Assembly: GCF_016863295.1 (NCBI RefSeq)
Contig: NZ_BOOP01000047.1
Coordinates: 1 to 64,000, forward strand
Direction of reading: 5' to 3'
Source: Planotetraspora phitsanulokensis
Lineage (GTDB): Bacteria; Actinomycetota; Actinomycetes; Streptosporangiales; Streptosporangiaceae
Length of the DNA stretch: 64,000 bases
Shown here piece after piece: positions 1-8,771 of the stretch. Made by a program: the position numbers and the translations under genes. The number at the start of each line of letters is the position of its first letter. The first letter of the stretch is position 1. The notes under the pieces were generated by a model. The model made no database searches and was not told where the DNA came from. It was given only the letters and a program-made list of their open reading frames with translations.

Positions 1-1455
1 GCCGTGCGGGTCAGGCTTGGCCGCGAGCACGCCGTCCTTGACGGACGTTCCGTGAGCGGACCACCGCACGGACTTGGGGTCGACCGTCACCGGCGTCTGG
101 TGGTCGTCGACGCCCTGCGCGAGGAGCGCGCGGTGCAGTCCGGGGAAGACCTTCACGCCGCCGTCGGCCGACGCCGCGCCCGGCGCGGGCTTGACGAGGA
201 GCTGGTGCAGCCTGCCGTCGCCCTTGGAGACGAACACGCCCACGCCGTTCGTGTTGCTGCGCTCACCGCCGTCGGACGGGGTGTTGCGAATGGTCACGTG
301 GTCCTCGCCGAGCGCGCGGGCGACCATCTCGCTCGAGCCGCCGCTGTCGAGGATGACCGCGGTCTGCACGCCCATCGCGACCATGTCACGGGCTACCTTG
401 TTGATCGTGACGCCGCCCTTGCCGGTGCCGCCCGGGCCGTTCCACTGGGCGAGCACGAGTGTGTGCCCGCCGTCCTTGAAGCCGAACGAAGTGCGCGGGG
501 AGATCGCGGTGTTGTCCAGGCCGGCGCGGGGCTGGCCGTTGGAGATGATGACGCCCTCGCCGGTGCCGCCGTGGCCGAGCGCGAACTTCATGGTCTTGGC
601 GACCGGGTCGGCAAGCTCCCAACTCAGCGTCACCGGGTCCCCCGGCTGCAGCGCGCGGATCGCGGTCGCCGCGGCGTCGCGTCCGACCAGATAGAACCCG
701 TCATCCGGGATCGTCCCCGAGCCCGCGGGCCCGTTCGGCGTGACCGACACGACCGAGCCGTTCTCGACCAGCACCTCGGCGAGGTTGCTGTCCACGCCGA
801 TGAACGGGCGGTTGCGGCTGTAGGTGCCCCACGCGGACGTGAACGCGACCATGCCGTCCGCGGGTACCGGGTGGGGTTCGGGGTCCGCCGCGTTGACCGA
901 CAGGACCTTGTGGTCCGTGCCCGCGAAGTTCGCGTTTGCGTTGACCGTGAGGTTCACGAGCTGGGCGATGCCGTCCTTGCTGACGCCGACGTGCGGCTGC
1001 GCCGCGGCGGCTTCCGGGCCGCCGAGGTTGGAGGTCTTGAGCAGTTGCCCGTTCTGGATCTCGGCACCGTGCGCCGCGGTGGAGTTGCCCAGGTCGTAGA
1101 AGTCTCCGTTGACGCCCGCGACCGCGCCGGCCTTGTCGGCGGCCACGCTGAGCGGCCCGCCGGACGCGACCGGTCCGGCGGTCAGCAGGTCCGTGCTGAC
1201 CGCGCTGTTGGACAGGTCCACGGTCAGGAATCGCGCGTTGTACCAGCCGTTCTGGTCGAGCGCCTGCACGTGCTGCAGGTTGATCCCCGGACCGATCTTC
1301 TCGGTCGTGTTGATCAAGGGAAGTCCGCCGGTGACCGGCGCGGGCTGACCCGCGTCCGCGTACGCGGCGGCCGGGAAGACGGCCAGCGCGGTCGCCGCGG
1401 CGAGCGCCACCAGCAGTGGCCTCCCAGCCTGATGGTTCAAGACCTTCGATCTCAT
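1..1455 (-). CDS. Secreted phosphodiester glycosidase-domain (NAGPA) protein, partial
   Basis: This is the first 485 codons of an exported protein; the gene runs off the left edge without a stop. The ATG at 1455 has a GAGG box five bases upstream. Residues 1-35 are a signal peptide ending near AYADAG. The phosphodiester glycosidase (NAGPA, former DUF2233) fold is recognised from VNGDFYDL at 115-122 and DSGGSSEM at 370-377, the conserved loops of the family. Family members hydrolyse sugar phosphodiester bonds or bind surface glycans outside the cell; the substrate cannot be read here. The part after about residue 420 starts a further extracellular region that leaves the window. Confidence is high for the family, low for the substrate. 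Confidence 0.85.
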   Translation of the reverse strand, partial: MRSKVLNHQAGRPLLVALAAATALAVFPAAAYADAGQPAPVTGGLPLINTTEKIGPGINLQHVQALDQNGWYNARFLTVDLSNSAVSTDLLTAGPVASGGPLSVAADKAGAVAGVNGDFYDLGNSTAAHGAEIQNGQLLKTSNLGGPEAAAAQPHVGVSKDGIAQLVNLTVNANANFAGTDHKVLSVNAADPEPHPVPADGMVAFTSAWGTYSRNRPFIGVDSNLAEVLVENGSVVSVTPNGPAGSGTIPDDGFYLVGRDAAATAIRALQPGDPVTLSWELADPVAKTMKFALGHGGTGEGVIISNGQPRAGLDNTAISPRTSFGFKDGGHTLVLAQWNGPGGTGKGGVTINKVARDMVAMGVQTAVILDSGGSSEMVARALGEDHVTIRNTPSDGGERSNTNGVGVFVSKGDGRLHQLLVKPAPGAASADGGVKVFPGLHRALLAQGVDDHQTPVTVDPKSVRWSAHGTSVKDGVLAAKPDPHG

Positions 1456-1513
1456 AGAAACCTCGGCTCAAGAGATGAGCGGAGGCGATGACACCTCCGC
1501 TACACCCAATTGG

Positions 1514-1533
1514 ATCAAGGGCGCATACTTGAT
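1514..1533. promoter_or_regulatory. Inverted repeat upstream of the NAGPA gene
   Basis: ATCAAG and CTTGAT face each other with an 8-base spacer about 60 bases upstream of the start at 1455. It looks like an operator or promoter element, but no neighbouring regulator can be tied to it. Confidence 0.3.
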
Positions 1534-1852
1534 CAAAACGGTCAACTCGTACCCGCGGGTGACGCCACTTCGATCAGGTGGTGAACCCGGACGGAATAGG
1601 CGGTCGCACCCACGGCGGTACGCGGCCATGGGTGCCCGATCGAACCTCGCCCCGTTGCAGGTTCTCAACCTCGCCGTGTCCACTTACGACGGAAGGTGGT
1701 ACGGCTGTGCAGATCCGCGAGATTGCCCCTGATCACGTAATTGAGGAAGCTCAAGCTGCTGGGGCTTTTGAGCGTCCGCCAGTAGGCGGTGAGTTGGGTT
1801 TATCGGATGCGGGAGGCGCTTGCTGTGCTCTCCTCCCGCCTTTGATGACCCA
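1534..1852. other. Gene-less, lower-GC spacer with a terminator-like hairpin
   Basis: No convincing gene is seen. From about 1690 to 1880 the GC content drops clearly below that of the neighbours, which suggests foreign DNA, perhaps the end of a lost mobile element. GCGGGAGG at 1809-1816 pairs with CCTCCCGC at 1832-1839 and is followed by CTTT, a possible plus-strand terminator in front of the ArsR gene. Confidence 0.4.
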
Positions 1853-1878
1853 AATATTCAGCATGTACGCTGAATATT
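1853..1878. promoter_or_regulatory. Predicted ArsR operator
   Basis: AATATTCAGC and GCTGAATATT form a perfect 10-base inverted repeat around a 6-base centre, ending five bases before the first possible start of the ArsR gene. A third half site, ATTCAGC, lies at 1890-1896 inside the start region. AT-rich TTCA/TGAA palindromes overlapping the promoter are typical of ArsR-family autorepression. Confidence 0.65.
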
Positions 1879-1883
1879 GATAC

Positions 1884-2231
1884 GTGAACATTCAGCGAGA
1901 TGGGTGGGAGATGGTCGACGAGTCCGGGCGCCATGAGGATGCGTACGAGGCGGTGTTCAGTGCGCTGGCGCACCCGGCGCGCCGACGGGTGCTGCTCACC
2001 ATCTACTTCAACGGCGGATCGATGGCCGCCGGCGAGATCGCCGCGGTGTTCTCACACGCTTGGCAGACGACCACCCGCCACCTGCAGATCCTCGAGGCCG
2101 CCGGCCTGCTCAGCAGCGCACGCGACGGCCGCATGCGGATATACCACCTCGAACGCAAGCGCCTGGACCTCATACGCGACTGGCTTGCGCACTTCACCAT
2201 CACGCCCGACCCCACGAAGGAGACCCCCTGA
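1884..2231 (+). CDS. ArsR-family winged-helix repressor
   Basis: A 115-residue DNA-binding protein. Residues about 14-105 match the ArsR/SdpR winged helix: FSALAHPARRRVLLTI (helix 1-2), GEIAAVFSHAWQTTTRHLQIL (helix-turn-helix) and the wing DGRMRIYHLE. No metal-binding cysteines are present, so it is not an arsenic or metal sensor of the classical type. The GTG at 1884 has no ribosome binding site and may be leaderless; the in-frame ATG at 1911 is the alternative. It is followed one base later by a VOC protein gene, so the two form an operon, probably autorepressed through the palindrome just upstream. ArsR-VOC pairs are common in actinomycetes; the inducer is unknown. Confidence 0.8.
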   Translation: MNIQRDGWEMVDESGRHEDAYEAVFSALAHPARRRVLLTIYFNGGSMAAGEIAAVFSHAWQTTTRHLQILEAAGLLSSARDGRMRIYHLERKRLDLIRDWLAHFTITPDPTKETP

Positions 2232-2232
2232 C

Positions 2233-2655
2233 ATGGCAGCCGCCACCACACCGGTTAACCGGCCCGACACTCCTCAGCTCTTCCGCCTCAGCGTCGAGGT
2301 CGGCGACCTCGACCGGGCCATCGCCTTCTACAGCGAGCTGTTCGGCATCGAAGGCCACCGGCAGGCGGGAGCCCGCTCCTACTTCGACTGCGGGCCTGTC
2401 ACCCTGTCAGTCATGGACGTCTCGGCCAATGGAGCGCCGCACACCGCGGCAAAGGCCCTGTACTTCACCGTCGAGGACCTCGAAGCCCTCTTCGCCCGCG
2501 CCGAGGTCCTCGGCTGCCTGTCCACGGAACTCGTCCACGACCAGAGCGCCGGGGCCATCGTCGTCCGTCCGTGGGGCGAGCGGTCGTTCTACGCTGATGA
2601 TCCCTGGGGCAACCCGCTGTGCTTCGTCGAGCGCGGCACCGTATACGCGGGCTGA
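2233..2655 (+). CDS. VOC-superfamily protein (glyoxalase/bleomycin-resistance fold)
   Basis: A 140-residue vicinal-oxygen-chelate protein of the usual length. The start ATG lies one base after the stop of the ArsR gene, so translation is probably coupled. The beta-alpha-beta-beta-beta pattern is clear: LSVEVGDLDRAIAFYSELFG near residues 16-35 and ERSFYADDPWGNPLCFVE near 115-132, the second with the typical D-P-x-G-N ending. Such proteins isomerise, bind or detoxify small reactive compounds and antibiotics; the ligand is not evident. Regulation is expected through the upstream ArsR repressor. Confidence 0.75.
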   Translation: MAAATTPVNRPDTPQLFRLSVEVGDLDRAIAFYSELFGIEGHRQAGARSYFDCGPVTLSVMDVSANGAPHTAAKALYFTVEDLEALFARAEVLGCLSTELVHDQSAGAIVVRPWGERSFYADDPWGNPLCFVERGTVYAG

Positions 2656-2725
2656 CTTCCGCGGCCATCTCTTTCGAGCGTCCGCCCATGGGTAGTGACA
2701 CGTCGAGACAGACGGCACGGCGGCC

Positions 2726-2863
2726 ATGAGTTTGATGATCACCCACTTGGTCCTCGCGGTGCTCGCCGCCTATGACCAGATGGTGGGGCTTCAGCCGGCA
2801 GAGCTGGCTGCGGACGGGGTCGTCATCCCCCTTTACGCGGACCCGCCGCAATGCGTCCGTTGA
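2726..2863 (+). pseudogene. IS5-type transposase fragment
   Basis: A 45-codon open frame encodes a peptide with AAYDQMVGLQPAELAADG, which resembles the stretch before the first catalytic Asp of actinobacterial IS5-family transposases (AYDxMIGLxLxEVAVDG). The rest of the transposase is missing, and no inverted repeats could be matched. The flanks (2656-2988) hold nothing else, so this is insertion-sequence debris between the VOC gene and the kinase gene. Confidence 0.5.
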
Positions 2864-2988
2864 CTGAAGGGTGAGTGGAGGCAGGAGTCTCGAAGATGGT
2901 GGGGCTTCGGCGGACGATCAGTGAAGCGAATCGGACGCGACACGGCCAGGGCCGCTACGCGCTTCGCGGTGGACGCGATGAACTGCGG

Positions 2989-5136
2989 CTATTTCCATCC
3001 GGTGCAGTACGTCTTGTCGTTTCGGCTGGAGCAGACGTCCCACTCCACATCCTTCGCGGGGCCGCCGACCGAGAACTCGAAGTCCTTGAACTGCCCGTTC
3101 GAGACTTCGACGTATGGATCGGGCTGCGCGTAGCGCAGCTTCCAGACTCCACCGACATGGACCCTGTAGGCGATCCGCAGCCACGAATGAGACTCGTACT
3201 GCTTGGTGTCCTGCAACCGGCCGCTCGCAGTGCCAGCCGTCCCATTCCAGGAAACGGACCCGCGAGCCCATGCGTAGTTGGTGTTGATGTCCAAAGTCGA
3301 GCCGCCCGAGGGCAGAGGTGGTTGCGTTTGCGCCGGTGATCCTTGTTGCTGCGGCGAGACCGATGCTGCGGGCGAAGAACGCCTGGGCTTGGCCCTCGTC
3401 GAGTCGGGTGATGCGGTCGATGCGGTCGATCCGGTCGATCCGGCCTGCCGTGGCGACGCGGTCGGCTCACGCGAAGGCGGGACTGCGGGCGCGGCACTCG
3501 CGCCGGAAGGCGTCGTGACCGTGCTGGTGGCTACCGTGCTGACCGCGGTGTGACCGTCATCAGATGGCCCGATCATCGCGAACCCGATTCCGACGCCTAC
3601 GCCGGCGAGCACCACCCCCGCCGTGGCCGTGACCACTCTCCTCCTTCTCCGGCCCCGCGATCGGCCCGGAGACGTCGGTTCAGACGTGATGCCCGGCCGG
3701 GGAACGGAGGCCGGTGGCGAAACCCCGCCGTCAGTGGTGGGCCCAGCGGGCACGGGAGCGCCGGGCAGTTGGGACGGTGCGCCTCCCAAGTCTGCTGCGG
3801 CGTCGTGGAGCCGCTGTGCCAGAGTCGCCGCAGTGGGCCGCCCGGCCGGATCCGCGTCGAGGCAGGCGGTGACCAGAGACCACAGCGTGTCGGGCACGTT
3901 TCCTGGGCGTCGTGGCACCTCCGCGTCAGCGGCCGTCTGCGATCCGAGCAGATGAGCCAGCAAGAGGCCCGTCGCACGTACATCGTCGGGTCCACCGGTT
4001 CGTCCGGCTGGTATCCCGGATCCGACGATCGCAGGACGCGCGTGTCCGTCCGCCGTCTCCACCCGCACCCCGGCATCGAGAGGTCCGTGCGCTCTTCCTT
4101 CTACGTGCAGTGCGGCCAGTTGCTCGGCCAGGTCAGCGGCGAACAGAGCGGCCGGCCGAGGTGCAAGCGGGGTGTGCGACCGCAGATAGCCGCGCAGGTA
4201 GAGCCCGGTCACTCCGCGTTCGGTCCCCGGCGACGCCGGGCTGACGACGTCGCCGCCGCGATCCGGCCCATGAGTGGGCGTCGGCTCCGCGGAAGAAGCT
4301 GCGGAGTCATTTGAGGCGTGCCACGGCGATTGAGACCTTGTGGTGAGCCTGGCCAGCAACGCCTGAACCGTAGGACGGGCGTCGGGGTCCTTGGCCAGGC
4401 AGGAAAGCACCAGCTGTCGCAAAGGCTCGGGCACGCCACCGACATCGGGCTCGCTGGTCATGATCCCGTGGATCACCGCCGACGGCGTGGCCCCCGGAAA
4501 GGCGCGTTGGCCGGTGGCGGCGTACACCATGGTGACGGCCCAGCTGAACACATCGGAAGCCGGGCTGGCGGTACGCCCGTCAAACTGTTCGGGCGCCATG
4601 TAGGCGGGGGTGCCCACGATCCCCGAGCGAGTGGTGGCCTGGTCCAGCAGCCGTGCGATGCCGAAGTCGATGACCACCGGCCCCTCCGGGCCCATGATGA
4701 CATTGGCCGGCTTGAAATCGCGGTGCACGATCCCCGCCCGGTGGATCGCTTCCAGTGCGGTCAGAGTGGCGACCGCCAGGCGTTCCAGGCCGCTGCCGGT
4801 TCGTGGCCCGTCGCTTTGTATCAGCTCATGAAGAGAGGGTCCCGGAATGTACTCGCTGACGATGTAGGGACGCTCACGGATCACCCCCATGTCGAGGACC
4901 GTGGCCGTACAGAACGTCGCCACCTGACCGGCGATGTCCATTTCGCGGGCGAACCGCCGGCGCTCGTCGGGGTCGGCGGCCATCCGAGCGTGCAGCACTT
5001 TAATGACGACCTGGGTCCCGGTGGGTGACTCGGCCCGGTACACCGTTCCCTGGCCGCCCTCACCGATGACACGTGCGAGCCGGTAGGCGCCGATCCGCTC
5101 TGGCTGCTCCGGCTCGAGCAGGCGCGAACTGGACAA
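2989..5136 (-). CDS. Membrane Ser/Thr protein kinase with a degenerate second kinase lobe
   Basis: A 715-residue transmembrane Hanks-type kinase. Residues 17-266 are a complete kinase domain: glycine loop GEGGQG at 25-30, catalytic Lys46, HRDFKPAN at 138-145, DFG at 157-159 and APE at 181-183. Residues about 308-450 resemble a kinase C-lobe again (AHGPL in place of HRD, DDVRATGLLLAHLL, CLDADPAGRPTAATLAQRL) but lack Lys, HRD and DFG, so this part is a pseudokinase. A basic stretch RGRRRRR precedes one membrane helix at about 501-523. Residues 530-610 are a Ser/Thr/Pro linker and 612-715 a small extracellular beta-rich sensor with two Cys. The start is a TTG with AAAGGA upstream. No PASTA repeats are present. 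The ligand and substrates are unknown. Confidence 0.88.
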   Translation of the reverse strand: MSSSRLLEPEQPERIGAYRLARVIGEGGQGTVYRAESPTGTQVVIKVLHARMAADPDERRRFAREMDIAGQVATFCTATVLDMGVIRERPYIVSEYIPGPSLHELIQSDGPRTGSGLERLAVATLTALEAIHRAGIVHRDFKPANVIMGPEGPVVIDFGIARLLDQATTRSGIVGTPAYMAPEQFDGRTASPASDVFSWAVTMVYAATGQRAFPGATPSAVIHGIMTSEPDVGGVPEPLRQLVLSCLAKDPDARPTVQALLARLTTRSQSPWHASNDSAASSAEPTPTHGPDRGGDVVSPASPGTERGVTGLYLRGYLRSHTPLAPRPAALFAADLAEQLAALHVEGRAHGPLDAGVRVETADGHARPAIVGSGIPAGRTGGPDDVRATGLLLAHLLGSQTAADAEVPRRPGNVPDTLWSLVTACLDADPAGRPTAATLAQRLHDAAADLGGAPSQLPGAPVPAGPTTDGGVSPPASVPRPGITSEPTSPGRSRGRRRRRVVTATAGVVLAGVGVGIGFAMIGPSDDGHTAVSTVATSTVTTPSGASAAPAVPPSREPTASPRQAGSTGSTASTASPDSTRAKPRRSSPAASVSPQQQGSPAQTQPPLPSGGSTLDINTNYAWARGSVSWNGTAGTASGRLQDTKQYESHSWLRIAYRVHVGGVWKLRYAQPDPYVEVSNGQFKDFEFSVGGPAKDVEWDVCSSRNDKTYCTGWK

Positions 5137-5375
5137 TCGCCGATCCTTTCAAGGCTCTAGCGACAAATCGGCCGCCAGCGGGACCGTCGCCTCCAAGGGG
5201 ACCTGGAGCATCGAGAAGACTATCCATGTCTCGCGGGCGGCGGCACGGTGTTGTGGACCTTGGTCACCGTCTCCGTGGCATCCGGCCACGGAGCCTCGCA
5301 AAAACCCGTTGCCGGACCACGGCGACCACTGCTACTTTTCCGGAGGCCGTGCGAGAGAACGAGGAGGTGGTACCC

Positions 5376-5429
5376 GTGAACGCAATATCGACATGGGTGC
5401 TCCCCTCCGGGGTCACGGTCGGGCGATAG
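5376..5429 (+). CDS. Possible 17-residue leader peptide
   Basis: A GTG start is preceded nine bases earlier by a strong GAGGAGG box and opens a frame of 17 codons ending at TAG, 45 bases before the hydrolase gene. It may be a translated leader or chance. The rest of the 338-base gap between the kinase and hydrolase genes shows only a short hairpin near 5271-5289. Confidence 0.25.
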   Translation: MNAISTWVLPSGVTVGR

Positions 5430-5474
5430 GTCGTCCGGGAGCGCCGTTCACGAGCACTCCCGAAAGGCACGACC

Positions 5475-6209
5475 ATGCGATTCACCTCCGAGCAGCGCCT
5501 CGACGACGGCGTCCTCGAACGCGAATTCACCCTCGGCGAGATCCCCGGCATCCTGTGGACGCCCGTATCCGCATCCGCACCGGTCCCGCTGATCCTGCTC
5601 GGCCACCCCCCGCTCGGACTGCGCAAGATGTACCCCCGGCTGGTGGCGCGGGCCCGGCACTGTGCGGCGGAGGGCTTCGCTGCGGCCACCATCGAACTCC
5701 CTGGGAGCGGTGACCGGCCCCGTTGGGCCGCCGCCGAGCAGGCCCGCGCCGACCTTCGCCGGGCTATGGAGGCCGGCGAGCCGGTCAGCGACGAGATCAT
5801 CGACGCCCTCGTCCTCCCGCTCGTCGACAAGGCGGTCCCGGAATCGCAGGCCGCCCTGGACGCCCTCCTGTCGCTGCCCGAGATCGGCGGCCCGGTCGGG
5901 TACTCGGGGGGAGTGATCTCCATCGGAATCCGGCTTGCGGTGGTCGAGCCGCGCATTGTGGCCGCCGGCTTGTTCGCCGGGAGTTTCGTGCCTCGCACCA
6001 TGTTCGAGGAGGCCCGACAGGTCACCATTCCGCTGCATGTCCTGCTGCAGTGGGATGACGAAGGGAACGACCGACAGGCGGCCCTGGACCTGTTCGACGC
6101 CTTTGGCTCCAAGGAGAAAACGCTGCACGCCAACATGGGTGGGCACACCGGTGTCCCGCAGTTCGCAGGGGAGGACGCGGCCGGGTTCTTCGCCCGGCAT
6201 CTGCGCTAG
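5475..6209 (+). CDS. Alpha/beta hydrolase
   Basis: A 244-residue cytoplasmic hydrolase of the dienelactone-hydrolase-like alpha/beta type. The nucleophile elbow is GYSGGV with Ser144, the acid is probably Asp194 or Asp195 in LQWDDEG, and the base is His224 in MGGHTG; the oxyanion loop HPPLG lies at 44-48. The ATG has GAAAGG nine bases upstream. It stands alone between the divergent kinase gene and the convergent isochorismatase-like gene. Substrate unknown; an ester, lactone or thioester is likely. Confidence 0.8.
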   Translation: MRFTSEQRLDDGVLEREFTLGEIPGILWTPVSASAPVPLILLGHPPLGLRKMYPRLVARARHCAAEGFAAATIELPGSGDRPRWAAAEQARADLRRAMEAGEPVSDEIIDALVLPLVDKAVPESQAALDALLSLPEIGGPVGYSGGVISIGIRLAVVEPRIVAAGLFAGSFVPRTMFEEARQVTIPLHVLLQWDDEGNDRQAALDLFDAFGSKEKTLHANMGGHTGVPQFAGEDAAGFFARHLR

Positions 6210-6228
6210 CCGCCGACCACCCCCGCCG

Positions 6229-6350
6229 TCAGGCCGGCAGCAGACGGTAGGCGATGTCGACCAGGATGCCGCTCATCGAGGACAGGTCCCGGCCCTCCTC
6301 GATGGCGGTGGCCGGCAGATGCACGACCGCCCCGATCGCGGCGGTACCGG
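6229..6350 (-). pseudogene. Carboxy-terminal gene remnant
   Basis: Reading leftwards from about 6350, an open frame with normal actinomycete codon use ends at a TGA at 6229-6231 and encodes GAVVHLPATAIEEGRDL and then DIAYRLLPA. It looks like the last 35-40 residues of a lost protein, possibly a TetR-type regulator. There is no start codon or upstream domain. Family assignment is uncertain. Confidence 0.3.
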
Positions 6351-6407
6351 CCGGTCGGGGCGGCGCTCGGCCACCAGCGCCTGCGGGCTCGGATGGGCGC
6401 TCGAGGC

Positions 6408-7058
6408 TCAGTGGAGCATGCGATCGAGCACTTCCTTGGTCGAGAGCACCGCATGGGCGAGGTAGCGGTAGTTGACGATCGCCGCTTCATAACCGTCGCC
6501 CCACTCCGGATGCCGTGGCCCGGCGGTCGCGTCCCTGACGACGGCCACCTCGAAGCCCTGCTCGAGGAACTCCCGCAGGTGGGATTCGACGCACATGTTC
6601 GCCAGCATGCCGCCGAGCACGATCCTGTCGATACCCCGCTTGCGCAGCTGCAGGACCAAATCGTTGGTCTGCGGCCCGAATACCTTGTGCGGGCTGGCGA
6701 CGATCGTCCTGCCATCCTCGATGTAGGGCTTGAAGCGATCCAGCCAGTCCGCTCCCGAGTCGCGGAAACCGGTCAGATCCAGCGGGCCGCTTCGTGCGAA
6801 GGTGCCGGTCCGGATCTCGTCGGCCTCCAGCGGTCCGTTGAACATCCAGTCGCTGTCGGTCGGATAGAAGTAGTGGGGCGATATGAAGACGTCATAGCCC
6901 CGCTCCTTCGCGGCCTTGAAGATACGCTCCATGTTCTCGACCGTGCCGTTCTCGGTGACACTCGCGCCGACTACCGCCCAGCTTGTTCCGTTCTCGCTCA
7001 GCACGTCGTTCTGCGGGTCGATGAACACCACCGCAGTGTCGGTTCGCTGGAATTCCAT
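6408..7058 (-). CDS. Isochorismatase-family cysteine hydrolase
   Basis: A 216-residue cytoplasmic amidase or isochorismatase-like enzyme. The catalytic triad is visible: Asp14 in VVFIDPQND, Lys125 in SPHKVFG, and Cys156 in MLANMCVES, preceded by the usual cis-peptide segment GGML. The ATG at 7058 follows AAAAGGGG. The family cleaves C-N or vinyl-ether bonds (nicotinamide, N-carbamoylsarcosine, isochorismate). The insert GTFARSGPLDL near residues 85-95 is common in secreted-amide hydrolases of actinomycetes. No pathway partner lies next to it, so the substrate is open. Confidence 0.85.
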   Translation of the reverse strand: MEFQRTDTAVVFIDPQNDVLSENGTSWAVVGASVTENGTVENMERIFKAAKERGYDVFISPHYFYPTDSDWMFNGPLEADEIRTGTFARSGPLDLTGFRDSGADWLDRFKPYIEDGRTIVASPHKVFGPQTNDLVLQLRKRGIDRIVLGGMLANMCVESHLREFLEQGFEVAVVRDATAGPRHPEWGDGYEAAIVNYRYLAHAVLSTKEVLDRMLH

Positions 7059-7580
7059 TGCCCCGGTCCCCTTTTGCCGTCTCCTGACCCGGCCGGCCCA
7101 CGTCCGGCAGGACCGGCCTCTTCTGGACGACTACGTGCGGGCCATACCCATCCTGAACTGCGACAACCTTGGCTGGGCGTTGGGCGAGGATCGGTGGAGT
7201 TTCAGCACATCGCAGTGGGTGGGCGGCGCCCTTGATGGCGGTAGTGGTGATCCTCCTCGGGGCTCTGGCGGCCACCGGCGGCGGGTCCCCTGCGAGGCCC
7301 ATCGGGCGCACTTCAACGATCAGCCGCCACCCGGCGCGCTGCTACCACCGCCGTCCGATCACCTGGCCCGCCGTATCTGCCGGCGCGCAGGGAAGGTCAG
7401 CTCTATAGCCCTGATCGGGAAACCGCGGGCAAAGCGGCGCCCAGGGCCTGTGGGCCCGCTGTTAGCCTCCCGCTGACCCGCCGATCATCGGCCGCTTCGC
7501 GCGGCCGGGGTGACCGGCCGGTTTGTCGTGATCCTGGAAGATCGGGGAGGCCGCGGACCCGCCGCCACCCGCTCTTCCCT
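7059..7580. other. Gene-less stretch
   Basis: About 520 bases between a divergent gene pair. Short open frames on both strands lack ribosome binding sites and family similarity. Promoters for the isochorismatase-like gene and the YVTN lipoprotein gene should lie here, but no motif stands out. Confidence 0.4.
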
Positions 7581-8771
7581 ATGCGCCGGTTGGTGGCCGC
7601 GGGGGTGGGCGTGAGACGGCACGGGAAGACGGCCGCCGGTCTGGTGGTGGTGTTCGGGATGCTCGTGACCCTGGCCGGGTGCTCCTCCGGCACACCGGCG
7701 CCCTCGCCGTCACGTCTGGCGCCGCCGAACCCGGCCGCCGCCGCGTCCGGCATGGCGGTCCCGGCGCGCCCCGCGCCGCGCGACGTGTACGCCAACGACC
7801 GTCCCGGCCTGCTTAGCCCCGTCGTCCAGGGCTTCCGCCCCCTGGTGTACGTGCCGAACAGCGAGAGCGGCACCGTCGACGTCATCGACCCCAGCACGTA
7901 CAAGGTCATCCGGAACTTCGGGGTGGGCAGACTGCCGCAGCACGTGGTGCCCTCGTGGGACCTCAAGACGCTGTGGGTCAACAACAACCAGGGGAACTCG
8001 CTCACCCCGATCGACCCCCGGACCGGCAGACCGGGCAAGCCCGTGCCGGTCGAGGACCCGTACAACCTGTACTTCTCGCCGGACGGCCGCTACGCGCTGG
8101 TCATGGCCGAGCGGAACAACGAGCTCGACCTGCGCGACCCGCACACCATGCGGCTGGTGCGCAGGCTCTCGCTGCCGTGCCGGGGGATCAACCACGGCGA
8201 CTTCACCGCCGACGGCGGGCTCTTTCTCGCGAGCTGCGAGTTCTCCGGCGAGCTGCTCGTCGTGGACTGGAGGGTCCCGGCAGTGCGGCGCGTTATCGAG
8301 CTCGGCCATCACAGCATGCCGCAGGACGTGAAGCTCAGCCCCGACGGCGAGCTCTTCTACGTCGCCGACATGGACCGGGGCGGGGTGTGGCTCGTAGACG
8401 CCGACACCTTCGACGTCATCCGCTTCATGAGAACAGGTCTGGGCGCCCACGGCCTGTACGTCAGCCGGGACTCCCGTCACCTCTACGTCTCCAACCGCGG
8501 GGAGGGCTCGGTCTCGCTGGTGTCGCTCGCCCGGCGGAAGATCGTCGACACCTGGCGGATCCCCGGAGGCGGCTCGCCCGACATGGGAGGTGTGTCGGCC
8601 GACGGCTCAGAACTCTGGCTCTCCGGACGGTACGACAGCGTGGTCTACGTCTTTTCGACCCGCACGGGGAAGGTGCTCCACAAGATCCCCGTAGGCGCCG
8701 GGCCACACGGACTGTGCATCTATCCCCAGCCGGGCCGTTACTCGCTCGGCCACACGGGCGTGTTCCGATGA
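7581..8771 (+). CDS. YVTN-type beta-propeller lipoprotein
   Basis: A 396-residue lipoprotein. Residues 20-34 form a lipoprotein signal with the lipobox LAGC and lipidation at Cys34, followed by a low-complexity Ala/Pro/Ser linker to about residue 65. The rest is a beta-propeller of YVTN/NHL-like blades with recurring motifs (VYVPNSESGTVDVID, LWVNNNQGNSLTPID, LYVSNRGEGSVSLVS, LWLSGRYDSVVYVFS). Such proteins sit on the outer face of the membrane and act as binding scaffolds; no catalytic residues are expected. Its last codons overlap the start of a hydrolase pseudogene by the sequence ATGA. Confidence 0.85.
   Translation: MRRLVAAGVGVRRHGKTAAGLVVVFGMLVTLAGCSSGTPAPSPSRLAPPNPAAAASGMAVPARPAPRDVYANDRPGLLSPVVQGFRPLVYVPNSESGTVDVIDPSTYKVIRNFGVGRLPQHVVPSWDLKTLWVNNNQGNSLTPIDPRTGRPGKPVPVEDPYNLYFSPDGRYALVMAERNNELDLRDPHTMRLVRRLSLPCRGINHGDFTADGGLFLASCEFSGELLVVDWRVPAVRRVIELGHHSMPQDVKLSPDGELFYVADMDRGGVWLVDADTFDVIRFMRTGLGAHGLYVSRDSRHLYVSNRGEGSVSLVSLARRKIVDTWRIPGGGSPDMGGVSADGSELWLSGRYDSVVYVFSTRTGKVLHKIPVGAGPHGLCIYPQPGRYSLGHTGVFR

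Noticed and set aside
4-1491. A 495-codon plus-strand frame at the left edge
   Set aside because: Antisense to the NAGPA-domain gene, which has a signal peptide and conserved motifs.
1475-1732. 85-codon frame in the left spacer
   Set aside because: No ribosome site, no similarity, low and uneven codon bias.
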